Assembly (NCBI GenBank): GCA_003313425.1
Contig: NHZP01000012.1
Location: forward strand, 1,488,001 to 1,552,000
Reading direction: 5' to 3'
Length of the DNA: 64,000 nucleotides
Origin: Pseudopyrenochaeta lycopersici
Taxonomy: Eukaryota > Ascomycota > Dothideomycetes > Pleosporales > Pseudopyrenochaetaceae
The notes beneath the pieces are model-generated. The model made no database searches and was not told the origin of the DNA. It was given only the letters and a program-made list of their open reading frames with translations. The translations under genes were made by a program, and so were the position numbers. Below, one piece after another: positions 42,921 through 54,106 of the stretch; position 1 is the first letter of the stretch; each line of letters opens with the position of its first letter.

Positions 42921-45173
42921 ATGGCACCAACACCTGATTGGGTCAAGCAATTGAAGCCTTCTGGCGCTCAGGGACATGACCTGCTCAAGGCAGAGCGCGC
43001 CAATTCAAATGTTCCCGTCCAAGAGCTCCAGGAGCTGTTACATACCAAAGATGTAATTGCCAGGAAGCAAAAGATTCTCGGTCTTCTTAAAGCGGAGAAA
43101 GTCTTCGACAAGTCACAAAATTACTTCATGGGAAGAACGGACCGGTTTGAAAGGGCCCTTGCACGAGAGAAGCGGCTGAGAATCTTGAAGAAACAGCACA
43201 ATTGGACTTTGGAAGAATTCCGAACTGCTGTAGATCTCATTGGCGAGCCGGGGCCGTACGGGCTCCATGACTCCATGTTCAAGGTGCGTATTTGTTACAC
43301 TTGCTGCATAAACAATGTACTAATTAGCCAGGTCACCCTCGAAGGCCAAGGCACGCCCGAGCAACAAGAAAAATGGCTAACTCTGGCCAATGACTACAAA
43401 ATCATTGGTTGTTATGCTCAGACTGAGCTTGGCCATGGATCTAATGTCCGTGGTCTTGAAACGACCGCAACCTGGAATTCTGACGACAAGACCTTCACTA
43501 TCCATTCGCCGCATCTGACTGCTAGCAAATGGTGGATTGGCTCGTTAGGTCGAACAGCAAACCATGCAATCGTCATGGCTCAACTCATCATTGATGGTAA
43601 ATCTTATGGGCCGACTCCATTTTGTGTTCAGATCCGAGATCTCAAGTCACACGAACCTCTTGAAAACATCCATATCGGAGATATCGGCCCCAAATTTGGC
43701 TATAATACCATGGATAACGGCTTCCTCTTATTCAATAAGGTCAAAGTCCCGCATATCAGTATGCTGGCTCGCTTTACCCACGTTGATCCTTCCACCAACA
43801 AGTTTGCTCGTCGCGGTTCTCCTTCTCTCGTGTACGGCACTCTTACCTGGGTCCGCTCCACTATCGTCATGCAAGCCGGTAGTGTACTTGCACGGGGTGT
43901 AACTATCGCCACTCGCTACTGTGCTGTGCGTCGCCAATTCCAGGATCGCGACGCTCCCGCTGGCGAGGCCGAGACGCCTGTCCTAAACTACACCATGGTC
44001 CAAATTCGGCTCCTTCCTCTCTTGGCTGCTACATTCGCTCTTCATTTCACTGGGAAGTCGATGATGGATATGTATCAGGAGAACCAAAAGAAGATCAGCC
44101 AGGGAAACTCTAACAGCGACTCGAGTAAACGTGGAGCCGGTCCGGAAGAGGTCCAGTCCGGCAGTGATATGCTTGCAGATCTGCACGCTTCATCTTGCGC
44201 CTTGAAATCGCTCAGCAGCTCCATTGCCGCCGAGGGCCTCGAAGTCTGTCGACGAGCTTGCGGTGGTCATGGATACTCCAGCTTCAGGTAACATGAACAT
44301 CACCATCTCTCTGCCATGGCGATCATGCTCAATTAACGCTGTAATATAGTGGTATTGGCCCCTGGTACGCAGATTATCTTCCGACCACCACCTGGGAAGG
44401 CGACAACTATATGCTTACCCAACAAGTCGCACGCTACGTAAGTCCTCCCTACTCATGCATTCGCACATCCTCGGCTTAGACTGACGCCTCCACAGCTCCT
44501 GAAATCTGCACGATCTGTCCTCAGCAATGAAAAACCCACAAATGACACAACCACGATCCTCGCCGAGTTCCAATCCCGACGCAACATAGGATGTGCCTTC
44601 GATATCATCGGCTGCGACACTGACCTCGTTGCTGCCTTTGCCTGGCGCGTCTCTTTCCTCACCTTCGAGGCATCCAAGCATCGCGACGAGCAAAGAAAAC
44701 CGTGGAATGATTTACTTGTAGACTTCTACAGGCTGAGCAAGGCGCATGCACAATACATGGTCGTCAAGAATAACCTCTCTGCTCTCAAGACCATTGAAAA
44801 GGAACGCAAGGTCGATGAGTCCACGCTCGACGTCCTCGTGAAACTCTTCCGCCTCTTCGCCCTCACGACCCTCGAGCAAGAAGGCTCTGAGTTTTATGCC
44901 AGCGGTGCATGCAGCAAACATCAAATCTCCCTTGCACGCACAAACACCGTTATGACTCTCCTCAAGGAGATCCGGCCACACGCCGTGCGACTGGTGGATG
45001 CTTGGGGCTTCGATGACTGGGTATTGGACAGCAGTCTTGGTCGTGCAGATGGAAAGGTATACGAAGACATGTTCTTCCGTGCGAGCGAACTGAATCCTCT
45101 CAACAACATCACCGTTGATCCGTACCCGGATAGCGATGTGTTGTTCAAGAGGATAGAGAAGAGTAAATTGTAA
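42921..45173 (+). CDS. POX1: Peroxisomal acyl-CoA oxidase
   Basis: FAD enzyme of the first step of peroxisomal beta-oxidation: oxidises acyl-CoA to trans-2-enoyl-CoA and yields H2O2. Four exons: 42921-43283, 43332-44287, 44350-44437 and 44496-45173 (694 aa, usual length). Motifs: YAQTELGHGSNVRGLETTA (substrate and FAD loop), HLTASKWWIGSLGRTANHA, RYCAVRRQF, CRRACGGHGYSSF|SGIG and TTTWEGDNYMLTQQVARYL, whose Glu is the catalytic base. The protein ends in SKL, the canonical PTS1 import signal. Intron 1 (48 nt) has no in-frame stop, so retention would add 16 residues. Two CCTCGG-type elements lie just upstream, and PEX19 in the same window also serves peroxisomes. Confidence 0.97.
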
Positions 45174-45239
45174 ATATCTTAGAAACGGTATTGGGCTCTG
45201 GAATTCCAATAGAATATAATCCCATCGTTTCCACTACCT

Positions 45240-46037
45240 TTACATTTTCCCGCTTCTATATGTCTGACTTAACTCCCCTTCCCTCGTCCAAATGTTCATG
45301 CCCATCTTCGCCCCCCTTTGCACTGGCAACCCGGCATGCAAGGTCCTCTTATCTCCCACATTTACCTCTTTCCTATTCACACTTTTTACAGTCTTCAAAT
45401 TCCGCCAAAACACCGCATTGCCTACCACCGGCCTAAAAACTACACCATCTTCCCAAGCAGCATCGCAGTTCACATACTGGCACCATTCTTCCCCATCCGG
45501 TGCGTCGAGTAGAGGAAACTGTGTTCCTCCGCCTATGATGTCGTCACTAGCATGTACATATACGAAGAAACTCGATAGTCGATTACCCCCATATTCGGGT
45601 GTCGTTTGGAGTGTGGATGTGAACCAGTCCGTGTGCGCGTGATACTTCTGTCCCATCTCATACTCAACAAGCTGCAGCGGTTCCAATTTCTCTCTCCTCG
45701 TTCCTAGACCTTGGAACACTAAAGCTCGTTCCTCGATGCAGCGTACGACTTCGTCACTTTCCAACGAAGTGGAGCGCGAAGTGCGTGTGCTGGCGAGGTG
45801 TTGCTGCCCCGATGAGTCGGCAATTTGAGAAGAGGTGAATTTGTTGGCGGATATGGATCGTAGGTGTGCTACTTCCAGTGTGGTAATGAAATTAGGTATG
45901 TAAATTATGAGTGGATTGGTGGAGAATATGTGGACGTTGTAGAGATGTGGAGGGCATGTGTCGTTGTGATTGGTGGCTGCGATAGACACGGTAGCAGTCA
46001 GCGTGAGGAGCGAGACGAAAAGACATTTAGCGAACAT
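45240..46037 (-). CDS. Prolyl 4-hydroxylase-like 2-oxoglutarate/Fe(II) dioxygenase, secretory
   Basis: Single exon, 265 aa from the ATG at 46037; the open frame continues nine bases upstream to a TTG only. Residues 1-20 are a signal peptide (FVSLLTLTATVSIAA). The P4H catalytic core follows: RTSRSTSLESDEVV, EPLQLVEYEMGQKYHAHTDW with metal ligands H135 and D137, RLSSFFVYVHASDD, IGGGTQFPLLD and TLHAGLPVQRGAKMGMNIW with distal His234 and the 2-oxoglutarate-binding Lys244. All catalytic residues are present. Substrate is unknown; hydroxylation of proline or another residue in secreted proteins is the family expectation. There is no C-terminal HDEL/KDEL signal. It is head to head with the PDI-like gene at 46373 across 335 bp, and its 3' end is 66 bp from POX1. 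Confidence 0.88.
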   Translation of the reverse strand: MFAKCLFVSLLTLTATVSIAATNHNDTCPPHLYNVHIFSTNPLIIYIPNFITTLEVAHLRSISANKFTSSQIADSSGQQHLASTRTSRSTSLESDEVVRCIEERALVFQGLGTRREKLEPLQLVEYEMGQKYHAHTDWFTSTLQTTPEYGGNRLSSFFVYVHASDDIIGGGTQFPLLDAPDGEEWCQYVNCDAAWEDGVVFRPVVGNAVFWRNLKTVKSVNRKEVNVGDKRTLHAGLPVQRGAKMGMNIWTREGELSQTYRSGKM

Positions 46038-46372
46038 TATGTGCAATACAGCAGAACTGCGACAAAAAGAAAGGAAAGAAGGAGATAATGAAGAGACATA
46101 GAAGAGACTCTAAAAAGATTCCGACTTTGTCGCACCAGACTTTCGCGGTGGTGTTACAAAATTCTGAAATTCCTGGCGTTATGAGGCTGCACACCTGAAA
46201 CCAGGAAAGCCTGAGATCAGTTCGATATCTGCAGGTGTGCCTGATTTCCACTTGGGCATAACGTAATAACGGATGATACTAGTTCCGGGTGGTGCGATTC
46301 GTTTGGCGTTATATTTTCTGTGTTGACTATCAAATCTATGGGCTTCCATTCCGAATTTCTTTGATTGCATAG
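46038..46372. promoter_or_regulatory. Shared divergent promoter, P4H-like / PDI-like genes
   Basis: 335 bp separate the two start codons, short enough for a shared bidirectional promoter. No other feature recognised. Confidence 0.5.
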
Positions 46373-47546
46373 ATGGCAATGCGGAATACCACACTTTTCT
46401 TCGCAAATTTTCTGCAGCTATTTTTGGTGACAGCAAACGCAGTTCAAGATGGCACACGGTTCAGCCTCACATCTTTGCTGCAGGAAAACCAGCTCGTCCT
46501 GGCAGCGTTTACGACCCGAAAGCTGGAGACCTTGGACTCCTTTCACGAAGCTTTCCATGCTGCCGCTGAAGGTTTATCCACGCCTTTCGCGATCGTAGAC
46601 TGCGACCTGGAAGCCGACTTATGTAAAGAGCAAGGTGTTCAGGCCTATCCTGCTATACGGCTATTCAGCAAAGGCGAGGAGAACTTTGTAGTGACCAGAT
46701 ACCGAGGCCGAAGAACGTCAAATGCGATACGGTCGTTTGTCAAGAAGCACGAGATGCCTATTCTGACACATATCGATGCTCATAGTCTGGCTGATTTTAA
46801 GATTGGAGATGTTATGGTTGTAATAGCGTATCTACATTTGAATGATCAGACACTTCTCGAGACATTTCGAAAAGCGGCCGGGAGACACTACAGAGATTAC
46901 ATTTTTGGCTACTCAACCGACACCTTGACCACTATAACCGAAAGCATAACCATTCCGTCGATCGTATGCTACAAGAACGATGACGGTGATCATAGAGTTC
47001 TGAACGGGCGATTCTCTGAGAAAGACATTGAAGATTTCCTGTCAACAGCGAGCGCTTCCGTCGTCCGGGAGTTTCGAGAACGCGATATAGAAGACTTTAT
47101 GGTGGTGAGTGCTCTTCAAATTCCAATTCTGACAGTCTAGCGGTTTGATACTTTCAGCTAACGAAAAGTAGCGTGATAAGCTCACGGTGTACATTTTTGT
47201 TGATTCAGACGGCTCTGCAGCCAGGGCAAGGCGCGAACTCACAATTTTGGCGAAGAAGTACGAGCAGTATGTTATATTTGCCATAACCGATGCCTTTGAA
47301 TATTCTCCCATGGCAGAGAACTTCGGGATCAAACAGAATTTGGCGTTTCCAGCACTTGTGGTGCATGCACCAATGAATGACAACATCTTTACGTATCAAC
47401 AAGGGAATGTCATCCGGGTCGACGTTGTGGAGGATATGCTAGCCACGATTCTTAAAGGGAATGCAAGACCAGGACAGGTCTTTGGAAGCCATGTAGCAGA
47501 GATTGAAGTTGAATTCATGGAATTTGGAATGCACACTGAGCTCTGA
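46373..47546 (+). CDS. Divergent PDI-like thioredoxin-fold ER protein lacking CxxC
   Basis: Two exons, 46373-47104 and 47172-47546 (368 aa). An N-terminal signal peptide (TTLFFANFLQLFLVTANA) precedes a thioredoxin fold resembling the PDI a-domain. LVLAAFTTRKLETLDSFHEA stands where PDI has APWCGHCK, followed by VDCDLEADLCKEQGVQAYPA with the cis-proline and SFVKKHEMP. Two further thioredoxin-like b-type domains follow (IPSIVCYKNDDGDH; VYIFVDSDGSAARARREL, LAFPALVVHAP). The catalytic cysteines are absent, so the protein cannot act as a thiol oxidoreductase through this site and is more likely a chaperone or subunit. The C-terminus FGMHTEL ends in HTEL, an HDEL/KDEL-like ER retrieval signal. It is shorter than classical PDI (about 500 aa) and lacks the a' domain. 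Confidence 0.82.
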
Positions 47547-48244
47547 GGAAGGAGTTCTACAAGCTCCAAATTGAGCAATGCCCGCTACCGGTCTACAGGC
47601 CTTTGTTGAGTGGTCAGACAGGGTTGCAAGGCATTCCTTCAGTAGGGAACGATAAATACGACTAATGATGTGCTTGCATCAAAGGCTGAAGTTCCAGGAA
47701 GTATGTAGTCTATACCCAATGTTGTGTACTTGCCAGTATTAAGCAATTCAATAACTATGATCTGCCCCACATCGCCCAACAGGCTATACCAGAATGTAAA
47801 AAATAGCTGGCGTCCTCGCTGAATACGCTGGTTTCAATGAAAGCTGCCCGCCCAGGTGCCAAATGTGAGGGCAATTTTATCTTCATGAAATATGGGCAAG
47901 AGAGCTGCTAAGATTAGACATGGCCATCCAGCCTAGGCGTAAGTCTTGACTGTTGTCGATGCCTGAAGGATAGCGTAGCGAAGTATTGGATCAAGATGGT
48001 CGAAGTCAGGTGACTGAAACTTCAATTTAGTTTAGTAAAAAGTAATAGCTACCGTGGGCGAGACGCAAATTGCAATGCCTGTGGTTGTCGTTCAGTCCTC
48101 AGTTAGCGGATAGCAATCGAGCTAATGCACGCTAGCACAGACCCACTGTAATCTTGCTTGCTGAACACCCAAAAAAAGTTCTTGTCGCCATTCAGTCGAC
48201 TGCGTCCTTTTCTCAAGCCACCTGGCCCTTCTTAAGACTAGAGT
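47547..48244. other. 698-bp intergenic region
   Basis: 3' flank of the PDI-like gene and promoter of MPP10. No supported ORF or RNA gene. Confidence 0.5.
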
Positions 48245-50422
48245 ATGGCGCCGCAGTCGTTTTCACCCGACACCTCCATCTCCTCACGAACACTCTCCAT
48301 CGGCTCAACCTACCCGCCGCCCATGGAGCTACCACCTGCTTCCGCGAACTCGCCAACGAGCTTAATCGCAAGCCCGCTCCAATTCTTACAGCCTACGGTA
48401 CAGCTAAATGAGTTTTTTCTCGCCGCTGCAAAACGTTACCTGGACCCGGTCGCCGCTGGCGTATGCGAATCACAATCACAACGTCAGCACAACCTGCGCA
48501 AGAAAAGAAAGCGGGGGGCAGGGTATGGTGAAGATATCAGAGTTCTACACTTGAAAAGGGTTCATTTAGACGGATTTGGTGTCCAACAAGTTTTTGAACA
48601 GACGCGGAAGATTGTTGAGGCTGCTGTGGAAGAGATTGAAATGTCGCTCCCCAACCATGACAATGAAGGCATCATCGCATTGCCTGATGGCGACAATGAC
48701 GAGGAGAATACTGAGAACTTAGAGGAGTACCATACCGACTCAAGTCTTGGCGAAGATGGTGCTGACTGGGAGTACGACGGTTTGGACGATGACGAAGAAC
48801 ACAATGTCGACGATGTCGAAGAGGCACAGTCTGGAACTCATGATACTGAAATGGAAGACGGCGAAGATGGCATATTCTCTAACGAGGAGTCAGATGACGG
48901 GCCCGTCGAAACTTACCAACCAGACTCCAACGGCCTCAACGATGGCTTCTTCTCCATCGATGACTTCAACAAGCAAACCGACTTCTTAGAACAACAAGAT
49001 CAGAGAGGCGAAGCAGCCGAAAGTGACGACGATGAAGTTGACTGGACAACAGATCCCATGGCAGAGGGCTCGAGCAACAGGAAAGACAGTGGCAGGTCAG
49101 ATGATGTGTCAGACGAAGACGATGGCCCAACGTTCGGTAACGTTGATCTCAACGCGCCGGAAGGTGATAGCGATGACAATGAAGCATACGAGGATGGCGA
49201 CTTAGATGGTTTGGATGATGCTATGAATGCCAACAACGTTATGTATGCGGATTTCTTCGCACCGCCGGCACGGAAAGCGAATCAGAATAAGAAGAAACGA
49301 GGCCGACCAAACCCTCACAACTTCATTGGGAAGCAAGAGAAGGACCACATGGGAAATAAAGAAGAAGCGAATATGGAGGGAACCATGTCCAGGGTGCACC
49401 GTGATCTCTTCGAGGACGACGATGATGCTGAAAGCACGAGTGAACTCTCAGATCTGGATCCTTCAGATCCAAAGTCAAGACGGTCAACGTACGAGAGGCG
49501 GCAAGCCAAGATTACGGAGGAAATCCGGAAATTGGAAGCAGCAAATGTCGCAAGGCGCGAATGGCAGCTCTCTGGCGAGGCACGCGCAGCAGATCGACCA
49601 CTTAATTCCCTTCTTGAAGAAAATCTAGAGTTTGAGCGAGCAGGCAAGCCAGTGCCAATAGTGACTACCGAAGTATCAGAAGATATTGAGGCTCTGATCA
49701 AGCGACGCATTCTGGCTGGCGAATTCGACGAAGTGCAGCGGCGACGTCCAGACGACCTTGCAACTGGACCCAAAGTTCGAAGAGGCAAATTCGAACTCGA
49801 CGACACCAAGTCTGGCAAGGGCCTTGCAGAGATGTACGAAGAGGACCATTTGCGCGAGACGAATCCTAACTTTGTTGATGCCAAGGATGAGAGGCTGGCA
49901 AAAGTACACGACGAAATCTCAGGGTTATGGAAAACTCTTTCTGCCAAACTAGATTCCCTCAGTTCCTCTCATTTTAAGCCTAAACCGGCAGTCCCAAACC
50001 TCGAGATCCGCGTAGATGCACCCGCCATCGAAATGGAAGACGCGCGTCCAACGGCCGCTGGCGAAGTATCTGGCGCAAGCATGCTTGCGCCACAGGAACT
50101 CTACAAGCCCGGCGAAGTGAAGTCTACTTCTGAAATCGTTACAAAGAGCGGTATGCCATTTTCCCGCGAAGAGATGTCGCGAGAAGAGAAGATGAGCCGT
50201 CGCAGAAGGGCGAAAGAGCGGACCAGAAAAGCTGGGTCCAACCACTCAAAGAATTTAGGCTTAGAAAGCAAGGAGAAGAAAAAGCAGGAGAAAAAACAAA
50301 TCCTTACAGATCTGAAGAAAGGAGGTGTGCAGGTCATTGGACAAAGGGGCGTACTTACAGATGTTGAGGGCAAGGATGTCAAAAATGTGGAAAAGGCGAG
50401 TGCTGGGACTTATAAGCTCTGA
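48245..50422 (+). CDS. MPP10: U3 snoRNP protein Mpp10 (small-subunit processome)
   Basis: Component of the 90S pre-ribosome, bound to the U3 snoRNA with Imp3 and Imp4 during 18S rRNA processing in the nucleolus. Single exon, 725 aa. The N-terminal third holds QVFEQTRKIVEAAVEEIE and a long acidic low-complexity stretch (DGENDEENTENLEE-type repeats of Asp/Glu) typical of Mpp10. The conserved core includes MYADFFAPP, STYERRQAKITEEIRKLE, REWQLSGEARAADRPLNSLL, FERAGKPVPIVT, EDIEALIKRRILAGEFDEV, GLAEMYEEDHL and LWKTLSAKLDSLSSSHFKPKP. The basic C-terminus has EEMSREEKMSRRRRAKERTR and KQEKKQILTDLKKGGVQVIG. Assignment is firm. Confidence 0.96.
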   Translation: MAPQSFSPDTSISSRTLSIGSTYPPPMELPPASANSPTSLIASPLQFLQPTVQLNEFFLAAAKRYLDPVAAGVCESQSQRQHNLRKKRKRGAGYGEDIRVLHLKRVHLDGFGVQQVFEQTRKIVEAAVEEIEMSLPNHDNEGIIALPDGDNDEENTENLEEYHTDSSLGEDGADWEYDGLDDDEEHNVDDVEEAQSGTHDTEMEDGEDGIFSNEESDDGPVETYQPDSNGLNDGFFSIDDFNKQTDFLEQQDQRGEAAESDDDEVDWTTDPMAEGSSNRKDSGRSDDVSDEDDGPTFGNVDLNAPEGDSDDNEAYEDGDLDGLDDAMNANNVMYADFFAPPARKANQNKKKRGRPNPHNFIGKQEKDHMGNKEEANMEGTMSRVHRDLFEDDDDAESTSELSDLDPSDPKSRRSTYERRQAKITEEIRKLEAANVARREWQLSGEARAADRPLNSLLEENLEFERAGKPVPIVTTEVSEDIEALIKRRILAGEFDEVQRRRPDDLATGPKVRRGKFELDDTKSGKGLAEMYEEDHLRETNPNFVDAKDERLAKVHDEISGLWKTLSAKLDSLSSSHFKPKPAVPNLEIRVDAPAIEMEDARPTAAGEVSGASMLAPQELYKPGEVKSTSEIVTKSGMPFSREEMSREEKMSRRRRAKERTRKAGSNHSKNLGLESKEKKKQEKKQILTDLKKGGVQVIGQRGVLTDVEGKDVKNVEKASAGTYKL

Positions 50423-51183
50423 GATAATCATAAATGAGTACCTCTCCATGAAGTAGGCTGACATCGCAATATGCATCCTTTTTCTCAATATGTTCACCAA
50501 CACAATGTTCAATTCTGTCCAACTATCCGTGGCTCGCACTCTGTTGTACTTCGCCAGCACTTTGCACCCTTTGTACACTTTTCTGAACTCCCCCAGGCTC
50601 ACTATCATAGCAGGTTTCACTGATGTGACAGCATCTAAACTAATTATTCCATTACCTTATTCCAGACCCTGAGATTGGTTCTTTCATAACTCTAGTAACT
50701 CATGTGTGTATGAGATATTTGGTCCAGGAGCTACATCTCATCTCACCTCTGTTGCTACTCTGATAGTTCGCAATGTCCAAACCTCGATCAACTGTTAATT
50801 GAAGGAATAGTGGCGTAAGGCTTGCGAAATTCCAGTTCTTCGCTGACAAGTTAGAGAATAGGTCCGGTTTCAGATCTCATTTGAGCAAGCATGGGGGGAA
50901 AAAGGATACCGCATAAGCTTGTCTGCTAATCAAGGACCCAATGGACCCTTCTTCTGATAGAGAACCCAAATAAGCCCAAGGGATTTTCTGCACTTGAGTG
51001 TAATTACAAATCAGACTATGGACAGTCAGTGAGGATTTTTAACATGTCATAATGATTGAATGTTAGACAACCGTAGGAAATACCTACCATGGCTTTCATT
51101 GCAAGGCCACACCCGTACTCGTGCTTCCTCTTCGCACGATTATCTATGACATGCTTTCTCATACGGGTACTATACTCGTATGT
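50423..51183. other. 761-bp convergent 3' region
   Basis: Between MPP10 and the FAD monooxygenase; somewhat AT-rich. No gene found. Confidence 0.5.
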
Positions 51184-53126
51184 TTACATTAAAATATCAG
51201 GCAAGCGGTTCCTGAGATGATCGATGATGTCTTCGACTTTTCCCACGCGTTCAATGTAGTAATCCGGCCTAACCAGAACTGCAAAATTATCGCCATCTTT
51301 GATGTACGAGCAACCGAACACACTGTTTTGATCCAAACCTTCACATGGTCCCTGCTCTGTCCTCTCAGTACCGGCCCCTAGTACTTTGAGAGGCACCAAA
51401 CGTACTATCGTGAGGAATTCAGTCTTTCTTGGCTCAACCTCGAACAACGCGGTGTTCCCCGCCACTAGAAGAACATATCGTCCATAGAGCGGTCTCTCGT
51501 ATAGCCTAATGGTTTCTGCTGTTCCCTGTTCTTGCAGCCACAAGTCTGGGCACCTGTAGCCGGCCTCAAAAACACCATTCTTTGACTCTACAACTAGCGG
51601 TGATTTTAGCCCAAAGTACGTGACCCCCATGCCTGTGATAAACCCAGAATGTTCTTCGATGAGCGCTACATATGACTTTGCTTCTGCCAGCGTAGACCGC
51701 ACAAGTTTGGAGGCGACCTCGACAACCTCTTTGGCGGTAGCCCTTCGCTCTATATCATAGCTGCTGATGAGCATGTCTCGAGAGTTGGCAGGGAGCCCAG
51801 GATATCTTATTGAGAAGTATAGGCGCCATATTAAGTTGAATGCATCGGAAATACCAGTATTCATTCCCTGACCCCCGTTTACAGAATGTCTAGAATTGGG
51901 AGTAGGGGTCAGCATTTTCACGTCAGAATTTTCAGACCTACTTTACGTACACATGTGCGGCATCGCCGGCCAATATGAATGGGCCCTGAGGCGATGGGTG
52001 CAAAAATGAAGTCGCTATGCGTTCCTTGACTAATGGTTCTTTAGCCTCAATTCTATCTTTCACCCAGTCGAAGATAAGTGTACATACCCTCAAAGCGACT
52101 CAGCCACTCCACATGTGTGAACTCGACAGTGTGTGGAGCCATATGCTTACGTATCGATGACTCTGCTTTCTCTCGGGTAATTTCACCGTCTAGAAGAATG
52201 TAAAATCTTTGCATGCCTCGTTCACTGTTAATAGTACATCAGTCGATGCTTCACTATTGTAACAACATCATCGCGAATAACTTACCGAGGAATCCAAGCC
52301 ATGCGTGACTCTCCATCAACCTGCAGCGTCACAATCTCCTTACTCATTGGAAAACTAGTCTCAATCCAGCAGTCCATCACTGTCCACACCATATTGGGCT
52401 TTGTGCCTTCCCAGCCAATACCCAGCTCATTCCTCATGAAGCTTCGAGCCCCATCTGCTGCGAGACAATACTTTGAGGTTACTGTACGCTTTGATGTTCT
52501 TACCGTAACCCCCGGGGGGTATGTCTTGTGAGAGAATGCCAGCGCTGGCTCCGAATAGTGGATAGGAACGTCAATGTGAGAAACGAAGAGTCGCTCAATA
52601 TAGGGTTGACCAATCATAAGAAGGCTATTGTAGAATGTGTGCGAGAGACTGTTCCACCATTGGCTTTGACGTGACGTGAAGACGCCATCTGCATATGTTG
52701 TACTTGCTGTTTGCGTCCATTAACTGTCAATACGTGACTCTCAGGTCTAGCGACACACTTACTATTGCATTTGATACCTTTGCTCAATAGGTCTTCCAGT
52801 ATGCTGGTATCTCTACGAGCGTCCTTCTGAAAGTTGCTGGCAATCTCTAAATACTGCTGTGTTCGAGCAGTTATGGCGTCAGCGCCGCCGACTTCGAGCG
52901 GCCCTTCTTTGGAGTCGAGTATACAGACAGTAAGGCCAAGCTGTCGTGCAAGAAGAGCGGATAATAGGCCAGTGGGACCGGCGAGAGAGATGTTAGGTGT
53001 TTCTGGGTGAGACTCATGTCAGGGATCCAGACATTTACCTCCAACAATAACTAGGTCAACATCAACCAAGGGCTCATCTTCAGCACCTTCATTCAAAGTC
53101 CCCGTGCGGTTATCGTTGACAACCAT
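51184..53126 (-). CDS. FAD-dependent aromatic monooxygenase, possibly splice-impaired
   Basis: Phenol hydroxylase/PHBH-fold enzyme (FAD_binding_3) with a C-terminal thioredoxin-like tail. Six exons: 53126-53039, 53002-52763, 52706-52286, 52224-52088, 52029-51951 and 51889-51184 (556 aa). Motifs: DVDLVIVG (beta strand of the FAD fold), AGPTGLLSALLARQLGL, EVGGADAITARTQQYLE, LEDLLSKGIKCN|TSTTYADGVF, YCLAADGARSFMRNELGI, GPFILAGDAAHVH|SVNGGQG (the GD motif binding FAD ribityl) and MNTGISDAFNLIWRL. The only AG available for intron 1 gives a 36-nt intron and inserts seven residues inside GxGxxG; see findings. Otherwise all domains are intact. Substrate is probably a phenolic ring; unknown in detail. 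It stands 1 kb from an MFS permease in the same orientation. Confidence 0.85.
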
Positions 53127-54106
53127 AACTACGATTAGAAGAATAAGAGCCTGTAGACCTTTGTGAGCAAGAAAGATTTACTGATTAGATACGAAAATGG
53201 CTCAAACTTGCACGGAACACGCAGATACATATATCGTATTAATATGCGGCTTTCTTTTATGTGAATAGTACTCGAATAGTTCATACCGCTTTGGGCTAAG
53301 CGCATTTCAATGTTCTATTTCGCATGGGAATTGTCGAATTCATATGACGTACGCTATAGGGCATCTGGTGAATAAACAATATCGAACGAAGGATTACATG
53401 GATCAAAACTGATTCAAATACGAATACGGACAGTCTTGCAAGGGCTGAAATTGGTTCAGGGATACGTTGTCGTGCAGGGTTCACCTCTGAATGGGTGGAG
53501 AGTCCTCAAAAGGCAGTTGACGGCCCCCTCCGTTGAGACTTGTCCAAATGACCTGCACCATGACAGAACCTAATTTGCTCCTTGCCCACCGGTAGATATC
53601 ATACAAAGCTACTTTCTTTCTTGTAGATCACGGATATACCGTAAATCGTGAGTTTATGCGCTAGTGCTTATCGAGGGGGAGGGGAGAAGGGGATATTGAA
53701 ATCAAGTCTGCTTTGTAGTCAGGTATAAATCGCTTGGTACTACTATTGACATGACTGGGCTGCTTGGGTGAATTAGTGAGATGGGATACTGGAGTGGAGG
53801 TGCTTGAATAGACTGCTTAAGCACGTGTTTCACGTACGTAGGAATATATATAAAGCCCGTCAGCAGTGTACTACCACTAAGTAGCCCCCCCAACTAGCCT
53901 TAATAATTAAGCGTTTACGAGTGAGTAATTCTCTCGGGGTTCACATGAGTTCTGCCTCTACCCTTGTTATTGCGAAGGTGTTGCTTATTTCGGTCTTTGA
54001 CCGGCCGAGCTGCTTCGCGCTGACCCAAATATGGAATAGGACATCACAACAACCAAGGAATTCTCTGTTCATTTTGGTTCCATGATATTTCTCATTGCTA
54101 CCTGTA
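53127..54106. other. 980-bp intergenic region
   Basis: Promoter of the monooxygenase and 3' flank of the permease, which lies upstream on the same strand. No supported ORF. Confidence 0.5.
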
